A stretch of 64,000 bases of DNA from Euglena gracilis (GCA_039621445.1 CP154954.1:32264012-32328011), one strand, 5' to 3'. Positions 11,020 through 21,927 are shown, counted from the first letter of the stretch. A program made the numbers and translations. Notes: generated by a model from the sequence alone, not told the origin.

Positions 11020-11127
11020 AAACGTTTTTTCCGATGCCGAGGCCCTGCAAGTGGCTATGGGGGACTGAATAGTGGTGCACTCATCGGCAAGGCTGGTGCC
11101 GTTACCGAGTTGTACCAGTTAGCCGCA
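11020..11127 (+). CDS. PLOD-like glycosyltransferase, exon 5 (LNSG motif)
   Basis: Acceptor ACTCCCCAG|AAA, 36 codons, donor GCA|GTATGG, phase 0 at both ends, in frame with exon 4. The stretch GYGGLNSGALIGKAGAVTEL corresponds to the family hallmark Y-L-N-S-G-x-F-I-G-x-A followed by a helix. The Asn-Ser-Gly here (model residues about 311-313) contacts the donor sugar in known structures. Finding this motif downstream of the D-x-x-D exon, on the same strand and in phase, strongly supports the gene model. Confidence 0.75.
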
Positions 11128-11199
11128 GTATGGATTGTGCACTTGCAGATGCTCTTCATTGGAGAGGGGACTGTATATTTCAATTTTTGAAATGAAATT

Positions 11200-11700
11200 C
11201 AAAGTCATTATAAACCTTTCAAAGAAAATTTCCTTTCTGTCAAATTTTAACAATCATGCAGCATGTTTTTTTTAAAACAAAAATGGAAGGTTGCACCTCT
11301 GGTGTGTATGTGTGTGTGTGTGTGTTGCAAACAAACTTTACACTACAAAGAGCACGAGCATTCTCAATTTTTTTGGGATTTCAAGGTAAAAGTGCGTTAA
11401 GTTTTAATTTGTTGATGGTTTTTACATTTCACACTTGCGTGGACAAATTCTTTGCTTGTTTTTGTGGATTATGAATTTTCCATATATAAAGGCATGCACA
11501 TGTGAGCAAGGCTTGTGCTTGGGGGGGGTAGCCAATAAGAATGTTTTATGCTTGTTTTGTTTTTCAGAAATACCAGTTTACCACTCGGAAATAGTCTTGT
11601 TTTGAATTTGCCACGGAGCTGATGTGCTTGTGAGAGGATCGGCAAGATGGGTCGCTGTGAGAACATTTGGGGAGGGCTTGTGCCCAAGAGGGCAAACCTT
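11200..11700. other. Intron, nothing recognised
   Basis: AT-rich intron DNA with a short (TG)n tract near 11307-11325. No element could be identified. Confidence 0.4.
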
Positions 11701-11810
11701 ACTGTGTTTCAAGTGACGTTTGAGTGCATTTTTAATTTGGGACATTTCTCTGCATTTGGGGTGGTTTTGGTTTGTCGGAAGGGGGGCCGCAGCGCACCCC
11801 CTGCCAACAG

Positions 11811-11928
11811 GAGTACCGAAAGAGGAACCCGAAGAGCAACGCCGTCCAGAAGGCGGCCACCGACCAGGGCTTCGTCGGCCTGGCGTACCTCCAGTGGCGA
11901 GCCCAGAACCGGAGCATCGCCCCGGGGG
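11811..11928 (+). CDS. PLOD-like glycosyltransferase, exon 6 (DQ motif)
   Basis: Acceptor CTGCCAACAG|GAG keeps the frame of exon 5. The protein reads EYRKRNPKSNAVQKAATDQG followed by FVGLAYLQWRAQNRSIA. The T-D-Q-G-F-x-x-x-x-Y-L pattern matches the D-D-Q-L-F-Y-T-x-x-Y-L region of LH3-type glycosyltransferases, although the acidic cluster is reduced to one Asp. The donor is uncertain: GGGG|GTCCCG (end 11928, phase 1) is used here because it suits the next exon, but CCC|GTGGCA (end 11933, phase 0) is also possible. Confidence 0.6.
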
Positions 11929-12094
11929 GTCCCGTGGCAAGATCTTGGTTCGCCAACAAGTCGCGGTGGGGTGGCAGTCCAGATGGGGTTTTGGGAGTGG
12001 GCGTGCTCTCTGCTTTAGGAGAAGAGCCCAGCCCAACGTCAGCCTGGTCCTGGATCCCACTGCCCTACTCCCCTGAGTGGTCTCAACCCGGCAG

Positions 12095-12156
12095 TATTGT
12101 TTCATTTATGTTTTTTTGCACTCCATCTGACGATATTTTCCGAAACCAGGGGCACA
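12095..12156 (+). CDS. Possible small exon of the glycosyltransferase (IF-x-N segment)
   Basis: An acceptor-like ACCCGGCAG is followed by a stretch ending SDDIFRNQGH at a strong donor A|GTGAGT (12157). Family members have a R-I-F-Q-N-L segment at this point, between the DQ and GNGP motifs. The phase at the 3' end (1) suits the next exon, but the 5' phase does not match the preferred donor of exon 6. Tentative. Confidence 0.3.
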
Positions 12157-12686
12157 GTGAGTCACGCAACGAAGTTGACCAAATTCCTTGAAACCCTCCC
12201 TTTTTTGCCCTGGTCAGCGTTTATGGGCAGTCCCTCCCATTTTGCATGGTCCGAAAGTTTGGTTTTGAGGGCAGGAATAAAACACAAGTGGCAGTCCAGG
12301 GTGTAAAGTGAGCGTTGGTTTTGTACAGGGAGTGGAAGGGGGGTCCGGAGCACCGTTTTTTTTCCAAGCTGGCGGGTCAAAAAAAAAACTCCTTCCCCCA
12401 GCGCTTTGTGCTGTAAAACTTAAGTTTTTTCAACTGTTTTTTTTGTCAATTTGTTGAAAAAGTCACCTGGAAACAAAATAGCCCTCAAATTTTTTTACGG
12501 CGCTTCCTGTCAGGTTTTCTTTTCCCCAGAGGGAAGGAAGGTGTTGACCCCCCCCAGGGGTCAGAGACCACCTCCCCCCCCCCCTCACTGAATACCCTGG
12601 GTCCAGCAGCCCATGTGGTTCCACCACTCAACCGGACACCTGGCTGGCTTGGGTCCTGTTCTTGAGAAAGCATTGGCCAAGCTCAG

Positions 12687-12752
12687 TGGCCGATACGATT
12701 TATGGGAATGGCCCGGTGGCCCGTCGCCAAGACGACCAACAACCACCCCATG
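12687..12752 (+). CDS. PLOD-like glycosyltransferase, exon 7 (GNGP motif)
   Basis: Acceptor AAGCTCAG|TG, phase 1 in. The reading is VADTIYGNGPVARRQDDQQ, matching the V-V-H-G-N-G-P-x-K segment that closes the LH3-type GT domain. A donor at CAT G|GTTTTC is plausible. Further 3' exons were not traced with confidence. No 2-oxoglutarate dioxygenase exons (H-x-D...H) were recognised, so the protein may be a stand-alone glycosyltransferase or the hydroxylase part may be missed. Confidence 0.4.
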
Positions 12753-12904
12753 GTTTTCCTGCCGGTGGACGGCGTCGCAGACCGCCACCCCCCCCCCACC
12801 CCCCAAACCCAGCCAAGCACAGGACGCCCCTGCCCCGTCCTGGACTGCAATGAGCCCAGGCTCCCGCACAACCAGCCCCTCGCCGCTCAGTGGTCCTGCC
12901 CAAC

Positions 12905-13345
12905 AGGGCCTGGAATTTAGGCGGCGTAACTCGCACTGGAGGGATTTTGTGTCTGTGTGCGCATTTACGCACACCGACACAGTTTTTATCTTTGGAAGGT
13001 TGAGGTTAAGGTTTTTTGCACTGCGTGTGACACCCCCCTCCGTTTGTTGATCTTCAAAATTTTCCAGTGGTGACACCACAGGAAATGGTGCAAACTTGGC
13101 CTTTCTGACCCTCTGAAACACGTCTCCAAGCTGAGAAACCTTTGAGATTGACCTCCCTGAAATGAGAAATTTGCCAGAAATAATCGAAACCGCAGCCCTG
13201 GCCCCCCTCATTTCTTGCCAGCGAGGTGGTGTTTGGGGGTGGGATGAGAGGGCTTTGCTTGCTTTCTGAAGCCCTGCGACACGTTGTGCAGGTTTCTGAA
13301 GTTTGTTCCAACAGGAGTGGAAATTCACATGCGACACAAGTAACA
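12905..13345 (+). repeat. Interspersed repeat family A, partial copy
   Basis: It shares with copy 1 (1660-2140) the GCGCATTTACGCACACCGAC arm, the CCTGAAATGAGAAATTTGCC region, GCTTTGCTTGC, and GAGTGGAAATTCACATGC; the 3' half is lost. Confidence 0.65.
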
Positions 13346-13359
13346 TTTTGATGGAAGTA

Positions 13360-13808
13360 ACAATTTGGGTGACAACACCTGACTCCCAAAACCAAATTAT
13401 CATCAGGATGTGATCTGGTGCCCCAGGACGAGAGATGGAACAGGAACTTTGAAAGCTGGGGTCCAAGGGCGGGTGTCACCCAGAATATGAGGTACATAAC
13501 ATAACACCCAGCATGCGACAGAATTCTTCAACAGCCCATTTCTATCTAAAAAAATGCAGGTTGACGAAAATGCGCACACCGACTAAGGAAAAAATATTTA
13601 AGGGCAAGTTACACTGCCGAAGTGGAGACTCCACATCCCCCTGGCAAATAGCCATTGGGGACAGGTGGCTCTGTCATGACTCACCGGGGGTTGTGGAGGA
13701 AGTCTGTTGCGGACCATCATCCAGAACGTGTGGCGGGCAGAGGCCGACTTCTGCCAGCACAATTTGCACAACTGTCGCACAAGTCTGCACACATGTCTGG
13801 TTGTGTGT

Positions 13809-13855
<47 letters not shown>

Positions 13856-15060
13856 GGTTTTGTGGGCTGTGTGTTGCCTTCGTGTTGCCGTAAGGAGATG
13901 GCGTTTCCATAATGATGGTTTGAGACCTCCAGAAAGTCTTTGCAGAATGCAACAATTGCTGTTTAGAATCCAACCGTTGTCTGGTTTCTCAAACATTCTC
14001 CCCACCGCTTTAGATCCATTGTATATGTGGTAGAATTATTAGTGGAATCCGGAAAATAATCACAGGAGACAAAAATACAGGAAACCACCCCAAATTCCCA
14101 TAACTTTTATTCCTGTAACTTTTTATCCAGTGTACCCTTCCTACGACCTTTTTGGCGGGGACCACTCTCAAGGGTGCTCTGAACAGCAGGGTGGTCAAAT
14201 TTAAACACAAAGAGCGGGGTTACCTAATGTTGCCATTTTCTTGGGTTTATTTTGCAAAAAAAAAATCACGAAAACGAACATCAGACGTCCATCTTGACCA
14301 TTTCTTGGAATTTTGAGCTGCATTTTTTGCCTAAAATATTCATTACATTCCATCACTTTCCTCAAATTATGAAATTTCCCATAATTATTTTTTTCGAATC
14401 AATCATTTCCCAAAATATTCTTCCCGTGATATTCTTCCTGTAGTTTTTGTCTAACCGCAATTTTTGTCCGCATTGTACTTGGGATAAGGTTGGGATAAGG
14501 TTCTTTGTAAATGGGGGGAAATTTATCCAGTCCCATCCAAATTCCACCCATAAATTGAAATAAAACCTCCCCCCAAATATATCCCCCAAATGACCCCCCC
14601 CCAAATATTACTGCCCCCTCAGGGTCCGACTTCGGGAATCCGAAGTCGGACCCCCCCCCCCGAACAACACCAACGGAGGGGATTTTTTGGACTTGCTGCG
14701 ACCTTCATGGACAAGGTTTTTGGCTTCGAAGAAATGGCCAATGAAAATTTTTTTCACGTGGAACACAATCAAGCATCATAAAATATGCAACAGTCGGTGA
14801 GGTGTGTTAGTGGTGCGGGTTCCTCGTACAAGCAGTTGCACACAAGGAACACTTTTTGTGATGTCAGTGTTTGCCAGACACAAGGGGGGTATGTGTGCAC
14901 TGTTCATGGATACGGAGCACTTTGTTCATGAGCACATCCCACACACGTTGTTCATTGGCCCACAAGCAGGGTATGCACACGCCCATGGGTATGGACGCCA
15001 TTTGCATGCAAAGTGCAAATACCCTCCACTTCCACCCCTCTCAGACACCACGCCCAGCAT
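13360..15060. other. Intergenic or intron DNA, no exon found
   Basis: It contains a (GT)n/(GC)n microsatellite at about 13802-13852, a perfect hairpin at 14622-14653 (separate entry) and AT-rich filler. No protein-like frame with splice sites was seen. Confidence 0.4.
14622..14653. repeat. Perfect 14-bp hairpin with 4-nt loop
   Basis: GGGTCCGACTTCGG at 14622-14635, loop GAAT, CCGAAGTCGGACCC at 14640-14653, followed by a C-run. No second copy was noticed in the window. Confidence 0.9.
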
Positions 15061-15096
15061 TATTTTTTTTTTTTGTCGGAAGTGTTTTTTTTTTTT

Positions 15097-15141
<45 letters not shown>
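15061..15141 (+). repeat. Long poly-T tract
   Basis: Roughly 80 bases, nearly pure T with a few G or C interruptions, followed by CTTGTTTCC. It could be the poly-A end of a reverse-strand retroposed sequence, but no body was recognised next to it. Confidence 0.9.
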
Positions 15142-15796
15142 CTTGTTTCCATTTCAATGGTGGCGAAATGCACAGCAAGCCACGCAGAGCCTCATTTTCC
15201 ATGTGTCCTCAAGATCTCAAGATATCACAAATCTCAACATCAAGATCAGAAGATATCACCAATTTAATAACACTCGGTCCCTGTGGAGTGGTTTATCACC
15301 TAGTTGGGTGTTTCGATATTAATTCTTGGGGAGTTAGGGGGGGGGGGGGGGTCGAAAATTGGGATGGACAAAACTGGCGAACGCAATCCCTCCATTTTTC
15401 CTCTTATTTTTTCCTCTATATTTTTTGTTTATTTATTTGGCCTCAAATAATAACATATGGCATTCCCCACGACATTTAGAAAGAAAATTCATTCACCATT
15501 TTCCCATGATGTTCAATGGAGGATGGCAAGAATGAATTGCCCCAAATTGCGAATGGCAAAAATGGCGCAAGCCCCCAAAAATGGCCCGAAAATGGTTGAG
15601 AATGATTGATATTTTGTCAACATGGACCACAATGGCCCGAAATTCTTGTCTATTGGCCAGAAAAACTGAAAATGGCCTAATTTTTGCCCTTACATCTGAC
15701 ACAACTGTCGCCACCCTTCAGAATCTGATTTTTTTTCAAAATGATGTAAAAGTAAATGAAATCTCCAAAGTGTCACAAACCTCCGAATGCCGCCGA

Positions 15797-16208
15797 CCAG
15801 GGGTTTTCTTAAGCCGGAGAGTTTTCCTACCCCGCCCCCGGGGGCAGCCAGCCAGCCAGCACCTTTCTTCCAGCCAGCACGGGGTCCGCTGAAATAAAGT
15901 TCGGGCCAGCCCGGAAAAGCCGGGCTGGATGTTTTGGCACAAAGCGCCGAAAAATTTTTGAGAATGGCCAAAAATGGCATTTTTGGGTGGTTTCTGGGTG
16001 TGCGCCTCTAAATTTTTGCTCCAACCCAGCTTTTAGCTGTATTTTGGCTTTTGAGGGGGCCTTTTTGGGGTACCCGCCGGGTCCAGCTCTCAGCTGGCCA
16101 GACCTCCCCACTGGACCCCACCCCAGGGGGGGGGGGGTGCAGCCAGCACCTTTTTCCAGCCAGCCCGCCGGACACCCCCCCCCGGGTGTCCTTAAGGAAA
16201 ACCTTCGG
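15797..16208. mobile_element. CTTAAG/CCAGCC inverted-repeat element
   Basis: The left end CCAGGGGTTTTCTTAAGCC (15797) and right end CCTTAAGGAAAACCTTCGG (to 16208) are imperfect inverted repeats. The interior carries CCAGCCAGCACC blocks, a CCAGCCCGG...CCGGGCTGG palindrome and AAAGCGCCGAAAAATTTTT. Length is about 412 bp, with no coding capacity: MITE-like. A Cys-rich candidate exon begins about 24 bp beyond the right end. Confidence 0.65.
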
Positions 16209-16231
16209 CGTCTGAAAAATGTCTGGGACAG

Positions 16232-16461
16232 ACGAAGCCCTCTCCTGGACTGCAGAGGATTTGCTATTGGTGCCAGGACGATACGCCCCCGCATACCGTG
16301 TTTGGGCGAAAACGACTCTGGCTGTGATTCCTGCTTGGCGGAGACGCTTCTGGTGGAGCAACCAAGGGAACGGTGTGCGGACCTCCTGGGAACACAACAC
16401 GCCACCGACTGCGTGGCATGTGATCAGCAATGGCAACGGTGCGGAACAGACCCTTTTTGAA
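16232..16461 (+). CDS. Candidate Cys-rich exon, gene unassigned
   Basis: An open frame of about 76 codons follows an AG at 16231 and ends at a good donor (GAA|GTGAGC) or at a TGA two bases later. It has spaced cysteines: LDC, then PCLGEND, SGCDSC, RERCADL, ATDCVACDQQ, QRCGTDP. The C-x2-C pairs suggest a disulfide- or metal-stabilised module, but no family was recognised. It lies on the same strand as the glycosyltransferase and could be a 3' exon of it or a separate gene. Confidence 0.35.
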
Positions 16462-16479
16462 GTGAGCACCCCCGCGGCG

Positions 16480-17300
16480 TTCTCCGGGCTGGCAGGGGTA
16501 GGGCATTTCTGACCCCCCCCCCCCGGGTGTTCACGTTTTGGGTGGACTGTATTCCCCCCCCCCTCCGACATTGAAGTGGCCAGGGCCCGTGTGGCTTAAG
16601 GACAAGTTTGCTTGAGACAGACCCAATTCCAGCCCAAACCAACCCCCAGGTGCCTCCTTTGGGCAGGTGCCATCACTGCAAAAAAATGGCCTCTTCCCTG
16701 AAAGAGCCTTGGTGGGGGAAGTCTCAATGTCCAGGACAAGGGAGGAGGGAATGCAAATCCATGTCTGCTGGAAACTTTTGAACTTGGAAAATTTTCGCTT
16801 TTTGGACCTCATTTTCCCCTGAGGCCAAAAATTTTGTTGATTTTTTGTCATTTTTCGCGTTTTTTTTTTTGCGGACAGATTGCATGTTTTGATTCGGCAT
16901 TTCCAACCTTTAAACAAGAATATACCTTCAATAATGCATAATATAACGGGCATAATACAATGTTATTTGAGGGTATACCACCTTGGGCATTTGAAGTCTG
17001 GGACAATGGGGGTATGAGTTGGGTGTATTTCTTAGAACTCCAAGTAACTCAGTTTTGCTTCATATCCAAACACATTTGAAGTTCTGTTTCAAGTTTTGTA
17101 CTGGTTCAATTTCAATGATAGCTGTTTTCAGAGGAAATTCTTGAGTTTCTACCAAGCTTGGTTTCTTTCAAAAGGAGTTGGTGGGGGGTAAATGTTTGGA
17201 TGAAGGTAGGTATATCATTTGAGGGGTTATTGCTTGTGGAGGAGCGAAAGTGACCCCTCGTTTTGGATCAAAGAATTTTCATGTCCGGCATCTTACCCCC
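16480..17300. other. No gene recognised
   Basis: AT-rich filler with C-runs; nothing else could be identified. Confidence 0.4.
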
Positions 17301-17308
17301 CCCCCTAG

Positions 17309-17540
17309 TCCTACGACCACCCCTCATTTACGACCACCCCCCGGTCACAGGTTGCAGGTCATGGGGGTGTTGTGACCACCCCCCCCCGGGTCACAGGTTG
17401 CAGGTTGCGAAAAATTTAACACCACCTTACCTGTGACCGCCTCCTCATTTACGACCACCCCCCCGGTCACAGGTTGCAGGTTATGGGGGTGTTACGACCA
17501 CCCCCCCTGGTCACAGGTTGCAGGAACCCGGTCATACGAC
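17309..17540 (+). repeat. Tandem repeat of a CGACCACCCCC...GGTCACAGGTTGCAGG unit
   Basis: Four to five imperfect copies of ACGACCACCCCCC plus GGTCACAGGTTGCAGG, with variable C-run lengths (6-10) and partial units in between. Confidence 0.85.
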
Positions 17541-18038
17541 AAGGGGGGGGGGGGGGCGGGTACTTATCTTATTGAACCCCCCAGGGTTGTCTTGAAGAGG
17601 AGCCCTAAACCCCAAACCTGGAGGAGCTTTTGCCCCGGCAATGCCCGAATAACCTGGTGGGGGGGCAAGGGAAAGCGGTGAAGAAGGGGAGGGGGCCACG
17701 TTGCCAACTGAACATGGTTGTTTGGAGGATTTTCTGGGCTTTCAACCTGAACCTGAACTTCAACCTTCGGTACTTTTTCGCTGTCCAACTTCCAACAAAA
17801 AATTTGTTTTTAAATTATGGTTCGGTTTTGCGACCCAAGAAGGATAAAAAAAGATGATACCAACAACCTGGCTTTTTTTTTGAACACAAGTTCTCATCAG
17901 CGCTGGAAACAAGGCCCAAATAAATTGGCAAGGGGAGGGCAAAAAGATGGTTCCGATTATCTGGCATCGGGTCATTTGGGTTGGGCGGCAGTCCCTCTTT
18001 TTTCTTTCCCGGATCTTCCCACCTACTCCACCTCGCAG

Positions 18039-18133
18039 ACAGCACCGTGCCGATCTGGCTGGAGGGCACCCCCCAGCCCCTGACCCAGTTCTGCCGCCTC
18101 CAGAAAGGGGACTTCGTCCGGTACTTCAAGTGA
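18039..18133 (+). CDS. Candidate exon ending ...GDFVRYFK (stop or splice)
   Basis: Acceptor CCACCTCGCAG|AC (phase 1 in), reading STVPIWLEGTPQPLTQFC then RLQKGDFVRYFK and TGA at 18131. Alternatively the same site is a donor (AA|GTGAAC). The GC-rich, protein-like stretch with a clean acceptor looks real. It may be the last exon of the gene upstream. No family was recognised. Confidence 0.4.
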
Positions 18134-18289
18134 ACGGCAGCGTGCAAGCAAATGCTCAGGCTGGCGCAAGGATGGGAAGTTCTGATCCCTGACTGCAAAC
18201 TCCGTTTCGGACAAACAGCAGGGGTAGTACGGGGGTGGGGACCGTGGCGCCAAAGGTGCCGCGATCCCTGCCAGCCACAGCAGCCCCCT

Positions 18290-18400
18290 CCCCCCCCCCC
18301 GGGTTGGGGGTGCTAGCTAGCCAGCCCCTTTTGGGGGGTCCAGCCCAAAATTTTCGGCGCAAAGCGCCGAAAATTTTTGAAAAACTGTGTTCAAAAGTGG
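18290..18400. repeat. CCAGCC family fragment with GGCGC-AAA-GCGCC hairpin
   Basis: CCAGCC blocks are followed by the hairpin at 18356-18368 and GAAAATTTTT, as in the other family copies. Confidence 0.75.
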
Positions 18401-18896
18401 CCAAAAATGGGGTTTGGGGGGCGTTTGGGGCATTTTTGGGGGGTTTCAGATGCATCATTTTTTCAAAACTGTGTTCTGCAGGTCATTTTTTTGGCATTTT
18501 TCCGATTTCAATCCAGCTCGCCCCCCCTTGCCCCCCTGAAACCTTGGCCCAAAACATTGTTTTGCGTCTGAAACCATGTTCAGGGCGAAGATTTAAGCAC
18601 TTTAAGGTCTCGAAACAACATGGTATCATGTCATCCAAAGCTGAGGTTGCAACTCGGAGCCACCCTCCCAATCATACCCCCCCCATTCAAATGTTAAAGC
18701 TAAAAACCATGAAAAAGGTGGTCATATGTCAAGTGGAAGGTGGGCAAAGTCGACGGCGAATACGTGATCGAACCACTTTGGCGTGGCTCCTGCAGATGGG
18801 AAAGGATATTTGTGCCCCCCCCCCCCTCATTTATAACCCTCATTTCAGGCCAGCACCCCCCCTTTTTCGGGCTTTGGGTCTGTACTGGGAAGGGGG

Positions 18897-19218
18897 CATA
18901 CCATTGCTTAATGCCTGTCCCACCCCACCCCCACCGGGGGTAACTGACTGGTTCTTTCAGAGTGACTGACTGGTTTTCTGGCCAAGAGCCCCCCCCCCCC
19001 CAGGGGTGGGGTGGGCCCGAATGAAAAGTGGCTGGCCTGGCGCCAAAGGCGCCAGAAAATTTTTAATTATTTTGAGAATTTTGGCAAATGTTCATTGCGT
19101 ATTCAAGAGTGGCTTATCCCCCTGGGGGGTAAGTGACTGACTGGTTTTTTGGGGGAATGTGACTGACTGGTTTTTTCCGAATGGAAAGTGACGCCGGGGG
19201 TCGCTAAGCAATGGTATG
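18897..19218. mobile_element. MITE-like element with CATACCATTGCTTA termini
   Basis: The left end GCATACCATTGCTTA and right end GCTAAGCAATGGTATGG are inverted repeats of about 14 bp, 322 bp apart. Inside are GACTGACTGGTTTT repeats, GCCAAGAGCCCCC...GGGTGGGGTGGGCCCGA, and a GGCGCC-AAA-GGCGCC hairpin at 19039-19053. A partial copy starts at about 40420. No coding capacity. Confidence 0.7.
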
Positions 19219-19535
19219 GAAGGGGGGCTTTGGTGAGCGATTTGCCAGTTGTCCTGAATCAGGAAGTGGAATTTGCAGCACACCCTTCCCAGAAAGACAA
19301 GCCAACAAACACCCAGCTGGTTGATGATTTTTTTTCGTGGATTCCCCGAAACTCGAGACCCACTTGGAAGCAGTGGGGATCCCAGCCAGTGTGCTGGGGG
19401 GACACCTTTCTCACTAGCGAACCATGTGTCAGGGGGCCGACTGCCTTCTGGGCCACACGCACACACGTCCCTCAGCCCATGGCTGCCACGGCCGGTTGGC
19501 GCCGCCGTGACCCCCCCCCCCGGTTTGGCCTACAG

Positions 19536-19668
19536 ATCGCTGTGGCCCAGCTGCTCCGTATCTCGCGGCCGCAGCGCCACCAACTTTCACCCACAGCACA
19601 GCAGCACCTTCTGTTGGCCTCTGCCCACCGCTGCAAGACCGACCTTGCCTACCGGCTGTGCCGGCGTG
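19536..19668 (+). CDS. Helix-rich unknown protein, possible exon
   Basis: Acceptor GGCCTACAG|ATC, reading IAVAQLLRISRPQRHQLS, then TAQQHLLLASAHRCKTDLAY and RLCRR, donor CGT G|GTTGAA (phase 1). Amphipathic-helix spacing of Leu/Ala fits the other exons of this gene, and its phase suits the exon at 23759. Unrecognised family. Confidence 0.4.
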
Positions 19669-20454
19669 GTTGAAGCCCATGTGACCCTCTGTCCTGTGCC
19701 CTGCTGCACACTGTCGCATGAATTTGCTGCCCACCTCCTCTCCGCACCCGCTCCTTTCTCGCCTGCAAACGAATTGCCGTGGGGCACACTGCCCCGCTGT
19801 CCCTCCTGCATTTCGTTGTTGTTGTTTGCTGCATTTCCTTGTTGCGGCGCTGAAGCGCCAAAGGGAGCCTCTCCGCAAAACCAGCGGACATACTGAGAAG
19901 CAGGGATGAAGGAGTGGGGTGGGGCCGACACTCAGGCAGTGTAAACTGCCCAACCAAAACTTGACAGGGACGACCGGATTTCGACCCCACCCGAGGCTCC
20001 AGCAGCTGACTGGTGGCTCGGTGGACTGTGCATAGGGCAAGCCTGGGCGTGGTGATGCACCTGTTGGCAGTTGTGGCAACAGTTGGACGGTGCGGTTTAT
20101 GTGGTGAAATGCTGGGTGTTTGGAATTGATTGGCAGGGAGATCCCGGAGAGGCCTAAATCAGTCAGTCAATCAATCACTAAATCGGTGATACTTTGGGGG
20201 GGGGGGGCTGAGCAAAAAGGGACTTAAGATTTTGGCGGAGACCGAAATCAGCGAAAAGCGCTCAAATTTTTGGGTCACATAGAAACGCACTTGATCACTG
20301 CCCCGTTCTGCTGCATTCGCAGCATCGGTGAGCAAAAGAGAATCGAAATGGGGGAGGGAAAGAGGAAAGGAAGCAGGCATCGCGAAGACCGCTTCTCTTT
20401 GGGGGCAACCAGCATCTCCCAACTGGGCTACGGTTGGGAGACAGGTCGACTGGA

Positions 20455-20700
20455 TCAAAGGTTGTCCAGCCCGGCGAAGCAGGGCTGGAGTAGAAATTTT
20501 TCAGCGCGAAATTTTTTTCAGAAAATGGGGGGTCCAGAATGGCCGGAAATGGAAAGGGTCTTGTTCACCTCAAAAATTCTGGTTGAAAAAACTCTAGCAC
20601 AGCTGGATTTGGCCCTTTTTTCCCAGTATCAGCGGCGTCCAGCCTGGCAGCCGCCCGGACCCCCAGGGCCCGGGGAATCCCCCAAAAAGGCCAAACTTGC
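20455..20700. repeat. CCAGCC family copy
   Basis: CCAGCCCGGCGAAGCAGGGCTGG, read as an inverted pair around GCGAAGC, is followed by CAGCGCGAAATTTTTTTC and CCAGCCTGGCAGCC...GGGAATCCCCC. Confidence 0.6.
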
Positions 20701-21179
20701 AAGAAACGAACAGTTTTGGAGGGGTGGAAGATGACCCCAAACGGCAGTACAACGTGGGTGGCCCTTTTCTACATATACAGGTGAGGAGCATCCAATCCCC
20801 CCCCCCCCGACCTTGTCCCATCACCGGGCTAGCGTTAGCCAGGGTATGGAACCCCCTGAGCCTGATCGTCCTGACCCACAAAATCTTTTGCTGAAGAATA
20901 CACAGACAAACCACACGAACAGGCAAGCATCGTTGTTTCTTTTCTTTTCATCCAGGAGGCGATGCACTGAATGTCCACATCTGTTGTAACATTCACATAT
21001 TTAGATCAAGAAAAATTTGGAACCGTCTTCGAAACTAGATGTGAAGTGAAATTCATCAACATTTTTTGTGATTTTTTTTAAAAAAAATTGGTTGTAAATT
21101 CGAGGATAGAAGTTTCAGAAACGTGGTCCGCTTGCCCTCAGGACACAGGGGACCTGTCACAAAAGTCCACCCCCCTTGC

Positions 21180-21235
21180 TTGCTTTCGATCGCCTGCAGC
21201 ACTCTGCGGAGGTTTTTGAAGCCAGCTGCGAACGG
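21180..21235 (+). repeat. Family A fragment
   Basis: GCTTGCTTTCGATCGCCTGC...GAGGTTTTTGAAGCCAGCTGC matches the centre of family A copies. Confidence 0.5.
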
Positions 21236-21650
21236 AGTGGGTTTTCGAGGTTGAGACGGGTTCCTGCGCCGCCAAAAATGTGGCACTTCAGACAATTTTT
21301 TGCCAAAAAAGTGCCCAAGATGGCGTTTTCGTCCGCTACACTTGGAGGGCTGTCCAGAACACTGCCAGGGGGCCTGGCCTCTGAAGCAAATCCCTTGGAC
21401 CCCCCATCGCCCCGCCTTCCAGCGCCGGCGCCGAATGCAGCGGTCGCCGCTGCGGTGCCCGGCCGGCGCCGCCCCCACCAGCCCCCTGCCCAGCCCCGCT
21501 CCTCCAAGGACTGCCCAGGGCGCCCTCGCCGGCCCGACTGGCATATGGCGGGGGTCCGGCATTTTTTGGAACCTCCAACCGCAGCGTCTCCGGTGGGAGG
21601 GGAGAGGGCACAGGGGGGACTCGGGGGGGGGGGGGGGGGGCAGGGGTTGG

Positions 21651-21927
21651 CCCCAGGGGTTTTCTTAAGCCGGAGTGGACCCTACCCCCCCCAGGGGGGG
21701 TCCAGCCTCCCAGCACCATTTTTTCCAGCCAACACCTCTGGGCTGCAACCCCCCCCCCCCCGAGGGGGTCTGCTAAATTAAAATTGGGTCCAACCCGGCG
21801 AAGCCCGGCTGGAACCAAAAAAATTTTCGGAGCGCCGAAAATTTTGGAACAAGGGATCAAAACTGGCTAAAATGGCACTTGTGGATGGCTGTTGTGGGCC
21901 CCCGGGAGTCCTTCAGAAAACCCCTGG
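21651..21927. mobile_element. Compact CTTAAG/CCAGCC element (about 277 bp)
   Basis: The left end CCCAGGGGTTTTCTTAAG and right end CTTCAGAAAACCCCTGGG are near-perfect inverted repeats. Inside are CCAGCC blocks and the TTTTCGGAGCGCCGAAAATTTT half-hairpin. The termini carry a potential donor (G|GTTTTCTT) and acceptor (CCTTCAG|A). Confidence 0.75.

Noticed and set aside
12023-12070. NVSLVLDPTALLP as the L-D segment of the glycosyltransferase
   Set aside because: A stop follows with no donor before it; the resemblance may be chance.
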